Assembly: GCF_030733265.1 (NCBI RefSeq)
Contig: NZ_JASHJI010000003.1
Coordinates: 487,997-551,996, forward strand
Source: Roseibium sp. MMSF_3412
Lineage (GTDB): Bacteria; Pseudomonadota; Alphaproteobacteria; Rhizobiales; Stappiaceae
Reading direction: 5' to 3'
Length of the DNA: 64,000 bases
Shown here: positions 56,126-64,000 of the stretch, one piece after another
How positions within the stretch are numbered: position 1 is the first letter of the stretch
How the letters are laid out: the number at the start of each line of letters is the position of its first letter
Notes under the pieces: generated by a model
What the model was told of the DNA's origin: nothing
Databases searched by the model: none
Seen by the model: only the letters and a program-made list of their open reading frames with translations
Made by a program: the position numbers and the translations under genes

Positions 56126-56770
56126 ATGTCTGATGTGAAAGTCAAAATCTGCGGCCTGTCGACTGAAGAGACCATGGAAGCCGCGCTGGAGGCGGGTGCC
56201 GACATGGTCGGCCTGATGTTCTTTCCCAAGAGCCCGCGCCACGTGTCGCTCAGCAAGGCTTGCAAACTGGCTGACATGGCGCGCGGAAAGTCCGAGATTG
56301 TTGCGGTAACCGTGGACATAGACCCTGACGGATTGTCGCGGATCCGGGAACTCGTCAATCCGGATATCTTTCAGTTTCACGGCTCGGAAGCCCCGGAAGC
56401 CCTTGCGGCTGCCAAGGTCATGCAGGGCGCAAGGGTCATGAAGGCCCTGTCCGTTGCAGAGCGTGAAGATCTGGAACGTGCGCATTACTACTCTATTGTA
56501 GCGGACTGGATCCTTTTCGATGCCAAGCCGCCCAAGGGGTCGGAATTGCCCGGCGGCAATGGCGTCTCCTATGACTGGACGCTGCTTAAGGATCTGGACC
56601 TGAAAAAACCTTTCCTCCTGTCCGGGGGATTGGACCCGTCAAATGTCGCTGATGCAATTCGGCAAAGCGGCGTGTCGGCCGTTGATGTCTCCTCCGGTGT
56701 CGAGCGGGAAAAGGGCGTCAAGGACAGCGAATTAATTCGCGCTTTCATGGCGGCGGCCAAAAGCGCATGA
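56126..56770 (+). CDS. trpF: Phosphoribosylanthranilate isomerase
   Basis: Isomerises phosphoribosylanthranilate in tryptophan synthesis. The 214-residue TIM barrel has VKICGLSTEETMEAALEAGADMVGLMFFPKSPRHVS with the catalytic Cys9, FQFHGSE, PFLLSGGLDPSNV and VDVSSGVEREKGVKD with the catalytic Asp. First gene of trpF-trpB; the gap to trpB is 33 bases. Confidence 0.96.
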   Translation: MSDVKVKICGLSTEETMEAALEAGADMVGLMFFPKSPRHVSLSKACKLADMARGKSEIVAVTVDIDPDGLSRIRELVNPDIFQFHGSEAPEALAAAKVMQGARVMKALSVAEREDLERAHYYSIVADWILFDAKPPKGSELPGGNGVSYDWTLLKDLDLKKPFLLSGGLDPSNVADAIRQSGVSAVDVSSGVEREKGVKDSELIRAFMAAAKSA

Positions 56771-56803
56771 TTTCCGGCATTGCCCGGATGAAGGAGTATA
56801 CGC

Positions 56804-58018
56804 GTGAACGATATGGCGAACAGCATCCGGACCGGTCCGGACGATCGTGGGCATTTCGGGATTTTCGGTGGTCGCTATGTCGCCGAAACCCTGATGCCGC
56901 TTATTCTCGATCTGGAACAGCACTACAAGGACGCCAAGAACGATCCTGAGTTCCATGCCGAGATCGAGACGCTCAACAAGCACTATACCGGCCGGCCGTC
57001 GCCGCTTTATTTTGCCGAGCGGCTGACGAACGAGCTTGGCGGCGCGAAGATCTATTTCAAGCGCGACGAGCTGAACCACACCGGATCGCACAAGATCAAC
57101 AACTGCCTCGGCCAGATCCTGCTTGCCAAGCGCATGGGCAAGACGCGCATCATCGCCGAAACCGGTGCGGGGCAGCACGGCGTTGCAACGGCAACGGTCT
57201 GCGCACGCTTTGGTCTGCCCTGTGTGGTCTATATGGGCGCAACGGATGTCGAGCGCCAGAAGCCGAACGTGTTCCGCATGAAGCTGCTCGGCGCGGAGAT
57301 CGTTCCGGTCACCGCCGGGGCCGGCACGCTCAAGGACGCCATGAACGAGGCTCTGCGCGACTGGGTGACGAATGTCGAGGATACCTATTACCTGATCGGT
57401 ACAGCCGCCGGACCGCATCCCTATCCGGAAATGGTGCGCGATTTCCAGTCGGTGATCGGCAAGGAACTGCGTGAGCAGATGATGGAAGCCGAAGGCCGCC
57501 TGCCGGACGCGCTCGTGGCAGCTGTTGGCGGCGGGTCGAATGCCATCGGCCTGTTCCATCCGTTCCTCGATGACAAGGACGTCAGGATCTACGGCGTTGA
57601 AGCGGGCGGGCGCGGCCTCGTCGGCGAGGAGCACTGCGCATCGCTCACGGCCGGCAAGCCCGGCGTGCTGCATGGCAACAGGACCTATCTGCTTCAGGAT
57701 GACGACGGCCAGATTTTCGAGGGCCACTCGATTTCCGCGGGTCTCGATTATCCCGGCATCGGCCCGGAGCATTCCTGGCTGAAGGAAATCGGCCGCGTGG
57801 AATACGTGCCGATCATGGATACCGAGGCTCTCGACGCCTTCCAGATGCTGACACGTGTTGAGGGCATCATCCCGGCCCTTGAACCCGCACATGCCCTTGC
57901 ACAGGTCGTCAAGCTTGCCCCGCAGATGGACAAGGATCAGATCCTTGTCATGAACCTGTGCGGCCGCGGCGACAAGGATGTCTTTGCAGTCGGGCAGATG
58001 CTTGGTTTCGAAATGTAA
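56804..58018 (+). CDS. trpB: Tryptophan synthase beta chain
   Basis: PLP enzyme that joins indole and serine. The 404-residue protein begins at GTG (AAGGAG 7 bases upstream). It has [16 protein letters not shown], the PLP site [10 protein letters not shown] with Lys97, [16 protein letters not shown] with the catalytic Glu, [10 protein letters not shown] (phosphate loop) and a C-terminal [12 protein letters not shown]. It is TrpB1-type and should partner with TrpA encoded 0.87 kb further on. Confidence 0.97.
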   Translation: MNDMANSIRTGPDDRGHFGIFGGRYVAETLMPLILDLEQHYKDAKNDPEFHAEIETLNKHYTGRPSPLYFAERLTNELGGAKIYFKRDELNHTGSHKINNCLGQILLAKRMGKTRIIAETGAGQHGVATATVCARFGLPCVVYMGATDVERQKPNVFRMKLLGAEIVPVTAGAGTLKDAMNEALRDWVTNVEDTYYLIGTAAGPHPYPEMVRDFQSVIGKELREQMMEAEGRLPDALVAAVGGGSNAIGLFHPFLDDKDVRIYGVEAGGRGLVGEEHCASLTAGKPGVLHGNRTYLLQDDDGQIFEGHSISAGLDYPGIGPEHSWLKEIGRVEYVPIMDTEALDAFQMLTRVEGIIPALEPAHALAQVVKLAPQMDKDQILVMNLCGRGDKDVFAVGQMLGFEM

Positions 58019-58037
58019 CCGGAAGACCGGACAAAAC

Positions 58038-58070
58038 GGGCCGCGTGCCGCAAGGTACGCGGCTTTTTTA
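58038..58070 (+). terminator. Rho-independent terminator after trpB
   Basis: Arms GCCGCGT (58040-58046) and ACGCGGC (58057-58063) followed by six T. It ends trpF-trpB before the two small genes; trpA therefore probably needs its own promoter. Confidence 0.85.
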
Positions 58071-58289
58071 TTTTCCGATCGGCCTTGAAGTCAGAACACT
58101 TTCCAGAAGCGCCAACCGGCCGCGTGCGTCAAGGCGTTCCGCCTTCCGGAGCAGTTCCGGGTCCGTCCGGCTCGCGGTTGCGGCAATCCGCACATCGCGC
58201 AGGGGCGCGCCGAAGTTGAGATCTCTGACGCGTCGCCAGATCTTTTCATGAAAGGGCGGTGGGGCCGGTTCGAACAGGGAGTGGGCCAT
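58068..58289 (-). CDS. Small protein of unknown function (73 residues)
   Basis: Chosen start ATG at 58289 has AAGGAG 9 bases upstream, the best support for a real gene here. The protein MAHSLFEPAPPPFHEKIWRRV... is basic and helical (RDVRIAATASRTDPELLRKAERLDARGRLALLESVL) with no membrane segment. I do not recognise the family. It is divergent from the DUF1127 gene across 258 bases and ends at the trpB terminator. Confidence 0.6.
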   Translation of the reverse strand: MAHSLFEPAPPPFHEKIWRRVRDLNFGAPLRDVRIAATASRTDPELLRKAERLDARGRLALLESVLTSRPIGK

Positions 58290-58547
58290 TTGCGGCTCCT
58301 TGTATTGTTTCCTCTTCGTCAGACAGTAAGTGCACTTTGTGCACATTTGAAGCCGTATTTTCTGCAGATCAGCTAAGCCAGCTATGCAATTTGACAAGAC
58401 ATGAGCATTCTTTGACGGCGCAGCCATTCGCAAGCGGCAGTGCTGCAATGCAATCTTGTCTGTTGTGTGCATTGCAACAAATCCTATGTTGAAAGCCGGA
58501 CAGAGACGGCGACAGACGCCGTCCGGCCAGAACGAAGGGAACACGAA

Positions 58548-58715
58548 ATGAAATTCGATCTTCTGACAGGTTTTGTCCGTGACATCCGCTCTGCTCATCG
58601 CGCCGCGACCGAGTTTGAACGCCTGAACCGGATGAACACCAGCGAACTCGCACAGCTTGGCCTGGACCGTACGGAAATCTCCAGCTACGCCTTCAACAAG
58701 CACTTCAAGCGCTGA
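58548..58715 (+). CDS. DUF1127 domain protein (YjiS-like)
   Basis: A 55-residue protein with AAGGGA 8 bases before the ATG. The C-terminal part FERLNRMNTSELAQLGLDRTEISSYAF is the DUF1127 signature (L..L....L.D.G..R.dI). Such tiny proteins in alphaproteobacteria take part in phosphate, carbon storage or RNA-linked regulation in a few studied cases; for this one nothing specific is known. It is followed by a small hairpin and then trpA. Confidence 0.85.
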   Translation: MKFDLLTGFVRDIRSAHRAATEFERLNRMNTSELAQLGLDRTEISSYAFNKHFKR

Positions 58716-58777
58716 ACCGATGCGCCTGGCCTTGCGGCCGGGCACGCGTCGCTGTTGCCTGCCGCTGGCGGGCATCT

Positions 58778-58800
58778 CGTCTCATTGAGACGTTCTTCAT
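58778..58800 (+). terminator. Weak terminator candidate after the DUF1127 gene
   Basis: Palindrome CGTCTC-ATT-GAGACG (58778-58792) followed by TTCTTC; 63 bases past the stop codon. Confidence 0.4.
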
Positions 58801-58886
58801 TGACATCCGCTTGCCTGCTCCCCTACATCGCACTCAGTTCAATTTGAGAAACAGGGCCGCGCGACGTGCGGCAGGGGTTAAACTGC

Positions 58887-59720
58887 ATGACGGAAACGCG
58901 TATTGATCGCCGCTACAAGGCTTGTGCGGAAGCAGGCCGGCCGGCTCTGGTAACCTTCATAACAGCAGGTGATCCCGATCTGGAAACATCCCAGGCGGTC
59001 CTGAATGCGCTTCCCGAAGCCGGTGCCGACATTATCGAACTCGGCATGCCCTTTTCCGATCCGATGGCCGAAGGCATCCCGATTCAGCTGGGCAACCAGC
59101 GTGCGCTCGCCGCCGGGCAGACCATGGACAAGACACTGGACATGGTGCGCAAGTTCCGTGAGCGGGACAATGAAACTCCCATCATCCTGATGGGATACTT
59201 CAATCCCATTTATGTGCGCGACCCGAAGAAATTCGTTCACGTGGCAAAGGAAGCCGGTGTCGACGGCTTCATTATCGTTGATCTTCCGGCCGAGGCCGAT
59301 GATGAATTCTGCCTGCCGGCGCTCGAAGCCGGGCTCAACTTTATCCGGCTGGCAACCCCCACCACCGATGACAAGCGCCTGCCGGCCGTTCTGGCGAACA
59401 CGTCCGGTTTCGTCTACTACGTCTCCGTAACAGGCATCACCGGTGCAAATATCGCCGACACGGGCCGGGTCACGGCCGCGGTCAACCGGATCAAGAAACA
59501 CACGGATCTTCCGGTCGCGGTCGGGTTTGGCGTAAAAACCGCCGACCAGGCAGCCGTGATCGGCAAGGACGCCGATGGCGTGGTCGTTGGCTCGGTCCTT
59601 GTAAACGCCATTCGCGACAGTTTGGACGAGGCGGGCAAGGCGACAGACACCACAGTGAAGGCAGTTGCCGATGTGGTGGCTGATCTGGCTTCCGGCTGTG
59701 CGCGTGCGCGCACGGCCTGA
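58887..59720 (+). CDS. trpA: Tryptophan synthase alpha chain
   Basis: Cleaves indole-3-glycerol phosphate to indole for TrpB. The 277-residue TIM barrel has catalytic Glu51 in [54 protein letters not shown] and the phosphate loop [13 protein letters not shown]. The residue equal to the second catalytic acid Asp60 of E. coli is Glu62 here (MAEGIPIQ in place of MADGP-IQ). Start ATG at 58887 follows AGGGG. trpB lies 0.87 kb upstream, and accD follows. Confidence 0.96.
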   Translation: MTETRIDRRYKACAEAGRPALVTFITAGDPDLETSQAVLNALPEAGADIIELGMPFSDPMAEGIPIQLGNQRALAAGQTMDKTLDMVRKFRERDNETPIILMGYFNPIYVRDPKKFVHVAKEAGVDGFIIVDLPAEADDEFCLPALEAGLNFIRLATPTTDDKRLPAVLANTSGFVYYVSVTGITGANIADTGRVTAAVNRIKKHTDLPVAVGFGVKTADQAAVIGKDADGVVVGSVLVNAIRDSLDEAGKATDTTVKAVADVVADLASGCARARTA

Positions 59721-59872
59721 ACGAGCGGCTGAATTGAAGGATTTTCGGCGAGGCCCATATCTTCGCCAGGAGCAGCGTGCATTCGAAAAGACTGCACACA
59801 AAGGCTCCATCGCTTTGAAACCGATCAACGACGTTGATCTAGTCATTACTCTAGGAAACGGACGCGCCTGAC

Positions 59873-60847
59873 GTGAACTGGATCAACTCAATCGTACGCC
59901 CCAAGATTCGCGATCTCTGGAAAAAGCGCGAAGTCCCGGAAAACCTCTGGATCAAGGATCCCGAAACAGGTGAAATGGTTTTTCACCGGGACCTGGAAGC
60001 CAATCTCTGGGTCGTGCCGAATTCCGGTCACCACATGCGTATGCCGGCGCGCAAACGCGTTGAGGCATTTTTTGACGACGGTGCCTACTCCGATGTCGAA
60101 ACGCCGGACGTACATGCCGATCCGCACAAGTTCCGAGATTCGAAACGCTACACGGACCGTCTGAAGGAAGCCCGGTCGAAGTCCGGTGAAGACGAGGCGA
60201 TCCTTGTTGCCCAGGGCAAGGTCAACGGCATGGACATGACCATCGCCGTGCAGAATTTCGACTTCATTGCCGGTTCGCTGGGCATGGCCGCCGGCGAAGC
60301 CATTCTTGCCGGCATGATGAAGGCGGTCGAGGACAAGACGCCGTTCGTCATGTTCGCAGCCTCCGGCGGTGCGCGCATGCAGGAGGGAATTCTCTCGCTC
60401 ATGCAGATGCCGCGCACGACGGTCGGGGTGCAGATGCTGCGCGAAGCCGGTCTTCCCTATATTGTAGTCCTGACCAACCCGACCACGGGCGGCGTATCGG
60501 CCTCCTATGCCATGCTCGGCGACGTCCATATCGCCGAACCGGGTGCGCAGATCGGCTTTGCCGGACGGCGGGTGATCGAGCAGACGGTCCGCGAGAAGCT
60601 CCCGGAAGACTTCCAGACGGCTGAATATCTGCTCGATCACGGCATGATCGACATGGTCGTTCCGCGTCAGGAGATGAAGGAAACAATTTCCCGCATCTGC
60701 GGCATCTTGCTGAAACGCGAGGTGGAACTGCCGAAGATCGAGGAGCCCGTTGTCGAGGAGACGGTTGACGAAACTGCGGCTGAAACCCCCGAGGAAGTGG
60801 CCGAGACCGACGACACCGAAGCAGGTGAAGCTGAACAAAAGAGCTGA
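59873..60847 (+). CDS. accD: Acetyl-CoA carboxylase carboxyltransferase beta subunit
   Basis: With AccA, transfers carboxyl from biotin to acetyl-CoA. The 324-residue protein has [76 protein letters not shown] and [21 protein letters not shown]. All four cysteines of the E. coli zinc finger are replaced (Asp29, Thr32, Val48, Ser51). A 30-residue acidic tail ([19 protein letters not shown]) follows. Starts at GTG. It lies in the trpA-accD-folC order. Confidence 0.95.
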   Translation: MNWINSIVRPKIRDLWKKREVPENLWIKDPETGEMVFHRDLEANLWVVPNSGHHMRMPARKRVEAFFDDGAYSDVETPDVHADPHKFRDSKRYTDRLKEARSKSGEDEAILVAQGKVNGMDMTIAVQNFDFIAGSLGMAAGEAILAGMMKAVEDKTPFVMFAASGGARMQEGILSLMQMPRTTVGVQMLREAGLPYIVVLTNPTTGGVSASYAMLGDVHIAEPGAQIGFAGRRVIEQTVREKLPEDFQTAEYLLDHGMIDMVVPRQEMKETISRICGILLKREVELPKIEEPVVEETVDETAAETPEEVAETDDTEAGEAEQKS

Positions 60848-60999
60848 TACGGCCACGAAATCTGAGCGAAACTTTCCCAAAAATGTCGCGTAAGCGGCAC
60901 AAAAGGACAAATCTGCCCGGCCCGCTTGTCAAGCTTCCGGCAATCTCCTAAAGCCGTTTGAGAGCGAAACACCGGACAGAGGACCCTTCGGAGGGCGCC

Positions 61000-62316
61000 T
61001 TGGATCAAGTTACGAAAATCCTGGACAGACTTCTGGCCCTGCACCCCAAGGAGATTGACCTGTCTCTTGGGCGCATGCACCGTCTGCTCGCCGCCCTCGG
61101 CAATCCGGAACGGAGACTGCCGCCCGTCATTCATATTGCCGGGACCAATGGCAAGGGGTCGGTGACGGCGACCATGCGCGCGATCCTGGAAGCGTCCGGC
61201 AAGCGCTGCCATGTCTACACGTCGCCGCATCTTGTTGCATTCAACGAACGTATCCGGGTCGGGACGGATGGCGGCTTTGTTTCCGATCCCGTTCTTTACG
61301 ACGCGCTGCATCGTTGCGAGGAGGCCAATGCTGGCGGTGAAATCACCTTCTTTGAAATCACGACGGCAGCTGCCTTCCTGATCTTTGCCGAACATCCCGC
61401 CGACATCCTGCTTCTGGAAGTCGGGCTTGGAGGGCGGCTGGACGCGACCAACGTGATCGACCGGCCGGCGGCAACCGTCATCACGCCGGTTTCCATGGAT
61501 CATGAAAAGTTTCTCGGCAACGATCTGGCCGACATCGCCCTTGAAAAGGCCGGGATCATCAAGCGCGGAGTTCCGGTGGTCTCCGCGTCCCAGCCTGAAG
61601 AAGCGTTTCCTGCAATCGTCCGGCAGGCGGCACGCAACAAGGCGCCTCTCAAGATCCTGGGGCAGGACTTCACCGCTCATCCCGACCAGGGCCGGATGGC
61701 TTTTCAGGATGATGACGAGTTGATCGACCTGCCGGTGCCGGTTCTGGGCGGAAGCCACCAGTTTGCCAATGCCGGGGTCGCGATCGCAACATTGAAGGCA
61801 GCGGGGTTGCTGCCGGATGTGCAGACGATCGAGCGCGGCCTGAAATCGGTCAACTGGCCGGGACGCCTTCAGCCGATAACACACGGACACCTGCTTCAGA
61901 TGTGTCCCGATGGCGCCGAGGTCTGGGTTGACGGCGGGCATAATCCGGGGGCCGGTGTATCCGTCGCCGAATTCATGGGCGAACTTGAAGAAAGGTCTCC
62001 TCGCCCGCTCTATGTTGTGGCCGGAATGCTGACAACGAAGGACCCTGTCGGGTTCTTCCGTCCCTTCCACGGTTTGGTGCGCCATGTCGGCACGGTGCCG
62101 ATCGTCTCGACCACCACGGCCAGAACGCCGGAAGAGCTGGCCGACCTTGCCCGGTGCGCCGGGTTGGAGGCGACGCCTTTTCAGTCACTGGACGCGGCCT
62201 TGGCAGATGTGGCAGCTTGTGCCGAAAAGGACGGCGAGTCCCCCAGGATTCTGATTTGCGGCTCGCTCTATCTGGCCGGTGAAGCTTTGGCGCGGAACGG
62301 AACGGTTCCGGACTGA
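61000..62316 (+). CDS. folC: Dihydrofolate/folylpolyglutamate synthase
   Basis: Adds glutamates to folates. The 438-residue Mur-ligase-type protein has HIAGTNGKGSVTATMRAILEASG (P-loop 48-54), YTSPHLVAFNERIRV, FFEITTAAAFLIFA, LLEVGLGGRLDATN and VDGGHNPGAGVSVAEFMGE. TTG at 61000 with GGAGG 5 bases upstream is chosen; a longer frame from 60958 lacks a site. It follows accD after a 152-base gap. Confidence 0.95.
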   Translation: MDQVTKILDRLLALHPKEIDLSLGRMHRLLAALGNPERRLPPVIHIAGTNGKGSVTATMRAILEASGKRCHVYTSPHLVAFNERIRVGTDGGFVSDPVLYDALHRCEEANAGGEITFFEITTAAAFLIFAEHPADILLLEVGLGGRLDATNVIDRPAATVITPVSMDHEKFLGNDLADIALEKAGIIKRGVPVVSASQPEEAFPAIVRQAARNKAPLKILGQDFTAHPDQGRMAFQDDDELIDLPVPVLGGSHQFANAGVAIATLKAAGLLPDVQTIERGLKSVNWPGRLQPITHGHLLQMCPDGAEVWVDGGHNPGAGVSVAEFMGELEERSPRPLYVVAGMLTTKDPVGFFRPFHGLVRHVGTVPIVSTTTARTPEELADLARCAGLEATPFQSLDAALADVAACAEKDGESPRILICGSLYLAGEALARNGTVPD

Positions 62317-62349
62317 CGCATAGCCGGTCCCGTGACGGAGACCCGTGCG

Positions 62350-63612
62350 ATGCGACCATTTTTCAGGCTTTCAACCGCCGCCACCGCCCTGCTGCTGGGC
62401 GCGGCGCTCTCCGTAGCCCCGGCATTTTCCCTTTCAGAACAATATGAAACCCCGCCTGAGCAGGATCCTTCCGTCGTACTGAAAGGCAAGGAAAACGGTC
62501 CGGGTTATGCAGTTCTGGCGCCTGTGCGAAGCGACGGGTTCCTTCGGATCTACCAGCTGCAGACGGATCTGGGAGTTGAGCAGATCGAGGGTGACGGTCT
62601 CCTCAAGCTCCGGCTTGCGGAGATCAAGGTTCTGATCGCACTTGAAGGCCTGAAAAACGACGCCAGCTTCCTGGATGGCCTGAAGGAGGCGGCCAAGAAG
62701 CCCGTCGACTTCGTCGAAAGCACCGTCACCGATCCGGTCGGCACGGCAAAGAGTACCGTGTCGGGCGTCGGGCGGATGTTCGGCAGGCTGACCAAGGGTG
62801 TCGGCGATGCCGTCTCCGGCAAGGGCGGGTCTCCCGCCGATATCGCAAAGGCCATAACGGGTCAGGCGCAGGCAGAGCGCGAACTCGCCGTTCAGCTCGG
62901 CGTCGACCCCTATACGTTTTACAAGCCCCTGTCGGAAAAACTGAACGAAACGGCAAGCGTCACCACGGCCGGAAGCTGGACGGTGACCGCGATTACGGCC
63001 CTGTTGCCGGGTGGAATGATCGTGTCTGCGGCGCGTCAGGCCGACAATTTCAGAAACCTGATCGTCGACAGCACTCCGGCGGAACTTGCGGACCGCACGG
63101 CGGCAGCCTTCCGGACCGCAGGCGTCACTGAAAAGACCATCTCGCGCATCGCCGCCAACCCGTTTTACACCGCGAGCGAAAAGGCGATCATCGCCTACCA
63201 GCTTCAGGCAATGCCGACCGTAAAGGACCTTGACCTGATCGCGGCCAAGGCGGCCGATGCCGAAAGCCGGGACATCGCCTATTTCCAGCTCCGCCGGGTC
63301 GTGCTTCTGGAAACCTACAACCGGGTGATTTCCGGTCTTGGCCAGATCAGGGCCGTCAACGGCATCCCCGTCGCCATTCGAAAGGACGGCCTCGCTGCCG
63401 TGGTATTGCCGCTCGACATGGTCGCCTGGACCCAGACGGTTGCGCAGACCTTCTCATCGATCCACGAGGGCCTTGCCGGACTGCCGTTTCCGCCCACGGG
63501 CGTCGATTTCCTGATCACCGGCGACCTGACCCCCGTCGCCGCCGAACGCATCGCCTCCTTCGGCTGGGAAATCACCGGAAACTATCCGATGCCCGAAGGG
63601 CCGGTGCATTAG
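62350..63612 (+). CDS. Secreted protein of unknown function
   Basis: 420 residues. A signal peptide (about 1-26, ATALLLGAALSVAPAFS) leads to a mature part without motif that I recognise. It has a Gly/Val/Ser-rich stretch (DPVGTAKSTVSGVGRMFGRLTKGVGDAVSG), long helical segments (AQAERELAVQLGVDPYTFYKPLSEKLNE; LADRTAAAFRTAGVTEKTISRI), and a hydrophobic segment TVTAITALLPGGMIVSAA that might insert in a membrane. ATG at 62350 has GGAG upstream; GTG at 62332 is the alternative. It begins 33 bases after folC. No function assigned. Confidence 0.75.
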   Translation: MRPFFRLSTAATALLLGAALSVAPAFSLSEQYETPPEQDPSVVLKGKENGPGYAVLAPVRSDGFLRIYQLQTDLGVEQIEGDGLLKLRLAEIKVLIALEGLKNDASFLDGLKEAAKKPVDFVESTVTDPVGTAKSTVSGVGRMFGRLTKGVGDAVSGKGGSPADIAKAITGQAQAERELAVQLGVDPYTFYKPLSEKLNETASVTTAGSWTVTAITALLPGGMIVSAARQADNFRNLIVDSTPAELADRTAAAFRTAGVTEKTISRIAANPFYTASEKAIIAYQLQAMPTVKDLDLIAAKAADAESRDIAYFQLRRVVLLETYNRVISGLGQIRAVNGIPVAIRKDGLAAVVLPLDMVAWTQTVAQTFSSIHEGLAGLPFPPTGVDFLITGDLTPVAAERIASFGWEITGNYPMPEGPVH

Positions 63613-63625
63613 GCAGGGAGACCAA

Positions 63626-63988
63626 ATGGCACCGTCTCGGATCAGCGAGCAGACAAGAACACTCGCACGCGCCTTAAGGCGTGATCAGACGAAAGGCGAG
63701 AAGGCGCTTTGGCGCGTGCTGCGTGAACTCAAAGCTGAGGGTATACGTCTTCGAAGACAGGCACCGATTGGCGCTTACATCGCCGACTTTGTTGCGTTTT
63801 CAAAGAAAACCATCATCGAGATTGACGGCGACGTACATGCCTTGGGCGAGCAGATCGCACATGACAAGCGGCGGGACGACTGGCTCCGCTCCCAGGGCTT
63901 TCAAGTTGTCCGGTACTCGTCCCTAGAGGTAGCTGACAATCTCGAGGGTGTTGTGCTGGATATTCGACGAAGATTTGGATTGGACTGA
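63626..63988 (+). CDS. DUF559 domain protein (VSR-like endonuclease fold)
   Basis: A 120-residue protein: TLARALRRDQTKGEKALWRVLRELKAEGIRLRRQAPIGAYIADFVAFSKKTIIEIDGDVHALG ... KRRDDWLRSQGFQVVRYSSLEV. The ADFV, IEIDGD and RDDWL residues match the DUF559 group, which has a restriction-endonuclease-like (VSR/MutH) fold; the second Asp of EIDGD and the Glu are candidate metal ligands. Biological role unknown. It starts 13 bases after the unknown secreted protein gene. Confidence 0.88.
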   Translation: MAPSRISEQTRTLARALRRDQTKGEKALWRVLRELKAEGIRLRRQAPIGAYIADFVAFSKKTIIEIDGDVHALGEQIAHDKRRDDWLRSQGFQVVRYSSLEVADNLEGVVLDIRRRFGLD

Positions 63989-64000
63989 TCGATACCCCCA

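Noticed and set aside
1..64000. CRISPR arrays, rRNA, tRNA, prophage or classical insertion sequences
   Set aside because: No regularly spaced direct repeats, tRNA-like cloverleaf with a CCA/TTCGA pattern, rRNA sequence, transposase or phage gene was found by reading.

Overview
The window is one contiguous stretch of a GC-rich alphaproteobacterial chromosome that spans the replication origin and the chromosome-partitioning locus. Gene order (leuS-lptE-holA, parB-parA-rsmG-mnmG-mnmE, rho-hemJ-hemE, then ppsR-maf-aroE-coaE-dnaQ), the fabA-fabB-fabI operon divergent from an Irr-type Fur regulator, trpF-trpB-trpA-accD-folC, and CtrA-like and GANTC motifs all point to Hyphomicrobiales. A Stappiaceae-like marine organism (Roseibium/Labrenzia type) is my best guess, made from gene order and protein flavour only, not from a database search.

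Layout. 0-3 kb: the tail of ureG, a DUF1761 membrane protein and acetyl-CoA synthetase. 3-13.5 kb, mostly minus strand: a vWA/Tad-like protein, an HNH nuclease, leuC, and the ribosomal block rplS, trmD, rimM, rpsP, aroQ-type chorismate mutase, ffh. That block is interrupted by a LuxR-type regulator, a predicted small RNA and a VanZ-like gene. 13.7-17.6 kb: a TRAP transporter operon with an isocitrate-lyase/PEP-mutase-family lyase. 17.8-20.6 kb: a secreted EF-hand protein, a secreted alpha-solenoid protein and a YggS protein. 20.8-35.3 kb: leuS to hemE, including the ParABS system with seven parS-like sites. 35.32-35.74 kb: the putative oriC. 35.7-39.4 kb: ppsR, maf, aroE, coaE, dnaQ. 39.4-54.4 kb: a kinase-like APH protein, a 2-hydroxyacid dehydrogenase, an SH3 protein, fatty-acid synthesis genes, irrA, nth, an MFS pump, mutS and maeB. 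54.4-55.2 kb: a small GIY-YIG nuclease bracketed by inverted REP-like repeats. 55.2-64 kb: a hydrolase, trpF, trpB, two small divergent genes, trpA, accD, folC, an unknown secreted protein and a DUF559 protein.

Most of the window is housekeeping. ParA, ParB and the parS cluster sit about 4-8 kb from oriC and should segregate the newly copied origin. Rho, LeuS, HolA, DnaQ, MutS, Nth and the tRNA-modifying pair MnmE/MnmG serve information processing. Acs, FabA/B/I, AccD, MaeB and PpsR sit around acetyl-CoA, fatty acid and pyruvate metabolism.

The items I consider most worth following up are: the oriC with CtrA-type motifs and clustered GANTC sites; the asymmetric parS cluster; the GIY-YIG gene inside a symmetric pair of about 100-bp inverted repeats, whose small hairpins share an outer frame with covarying arms; a strongly supported promoter-terminator small RNA unit between rplS and the LuxR gene; and a TrpA with Glu at the position of the catalytic Asp60. 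I saw no CRISPR array, prophage, rRNA, tRNA or classical insertion sequence.
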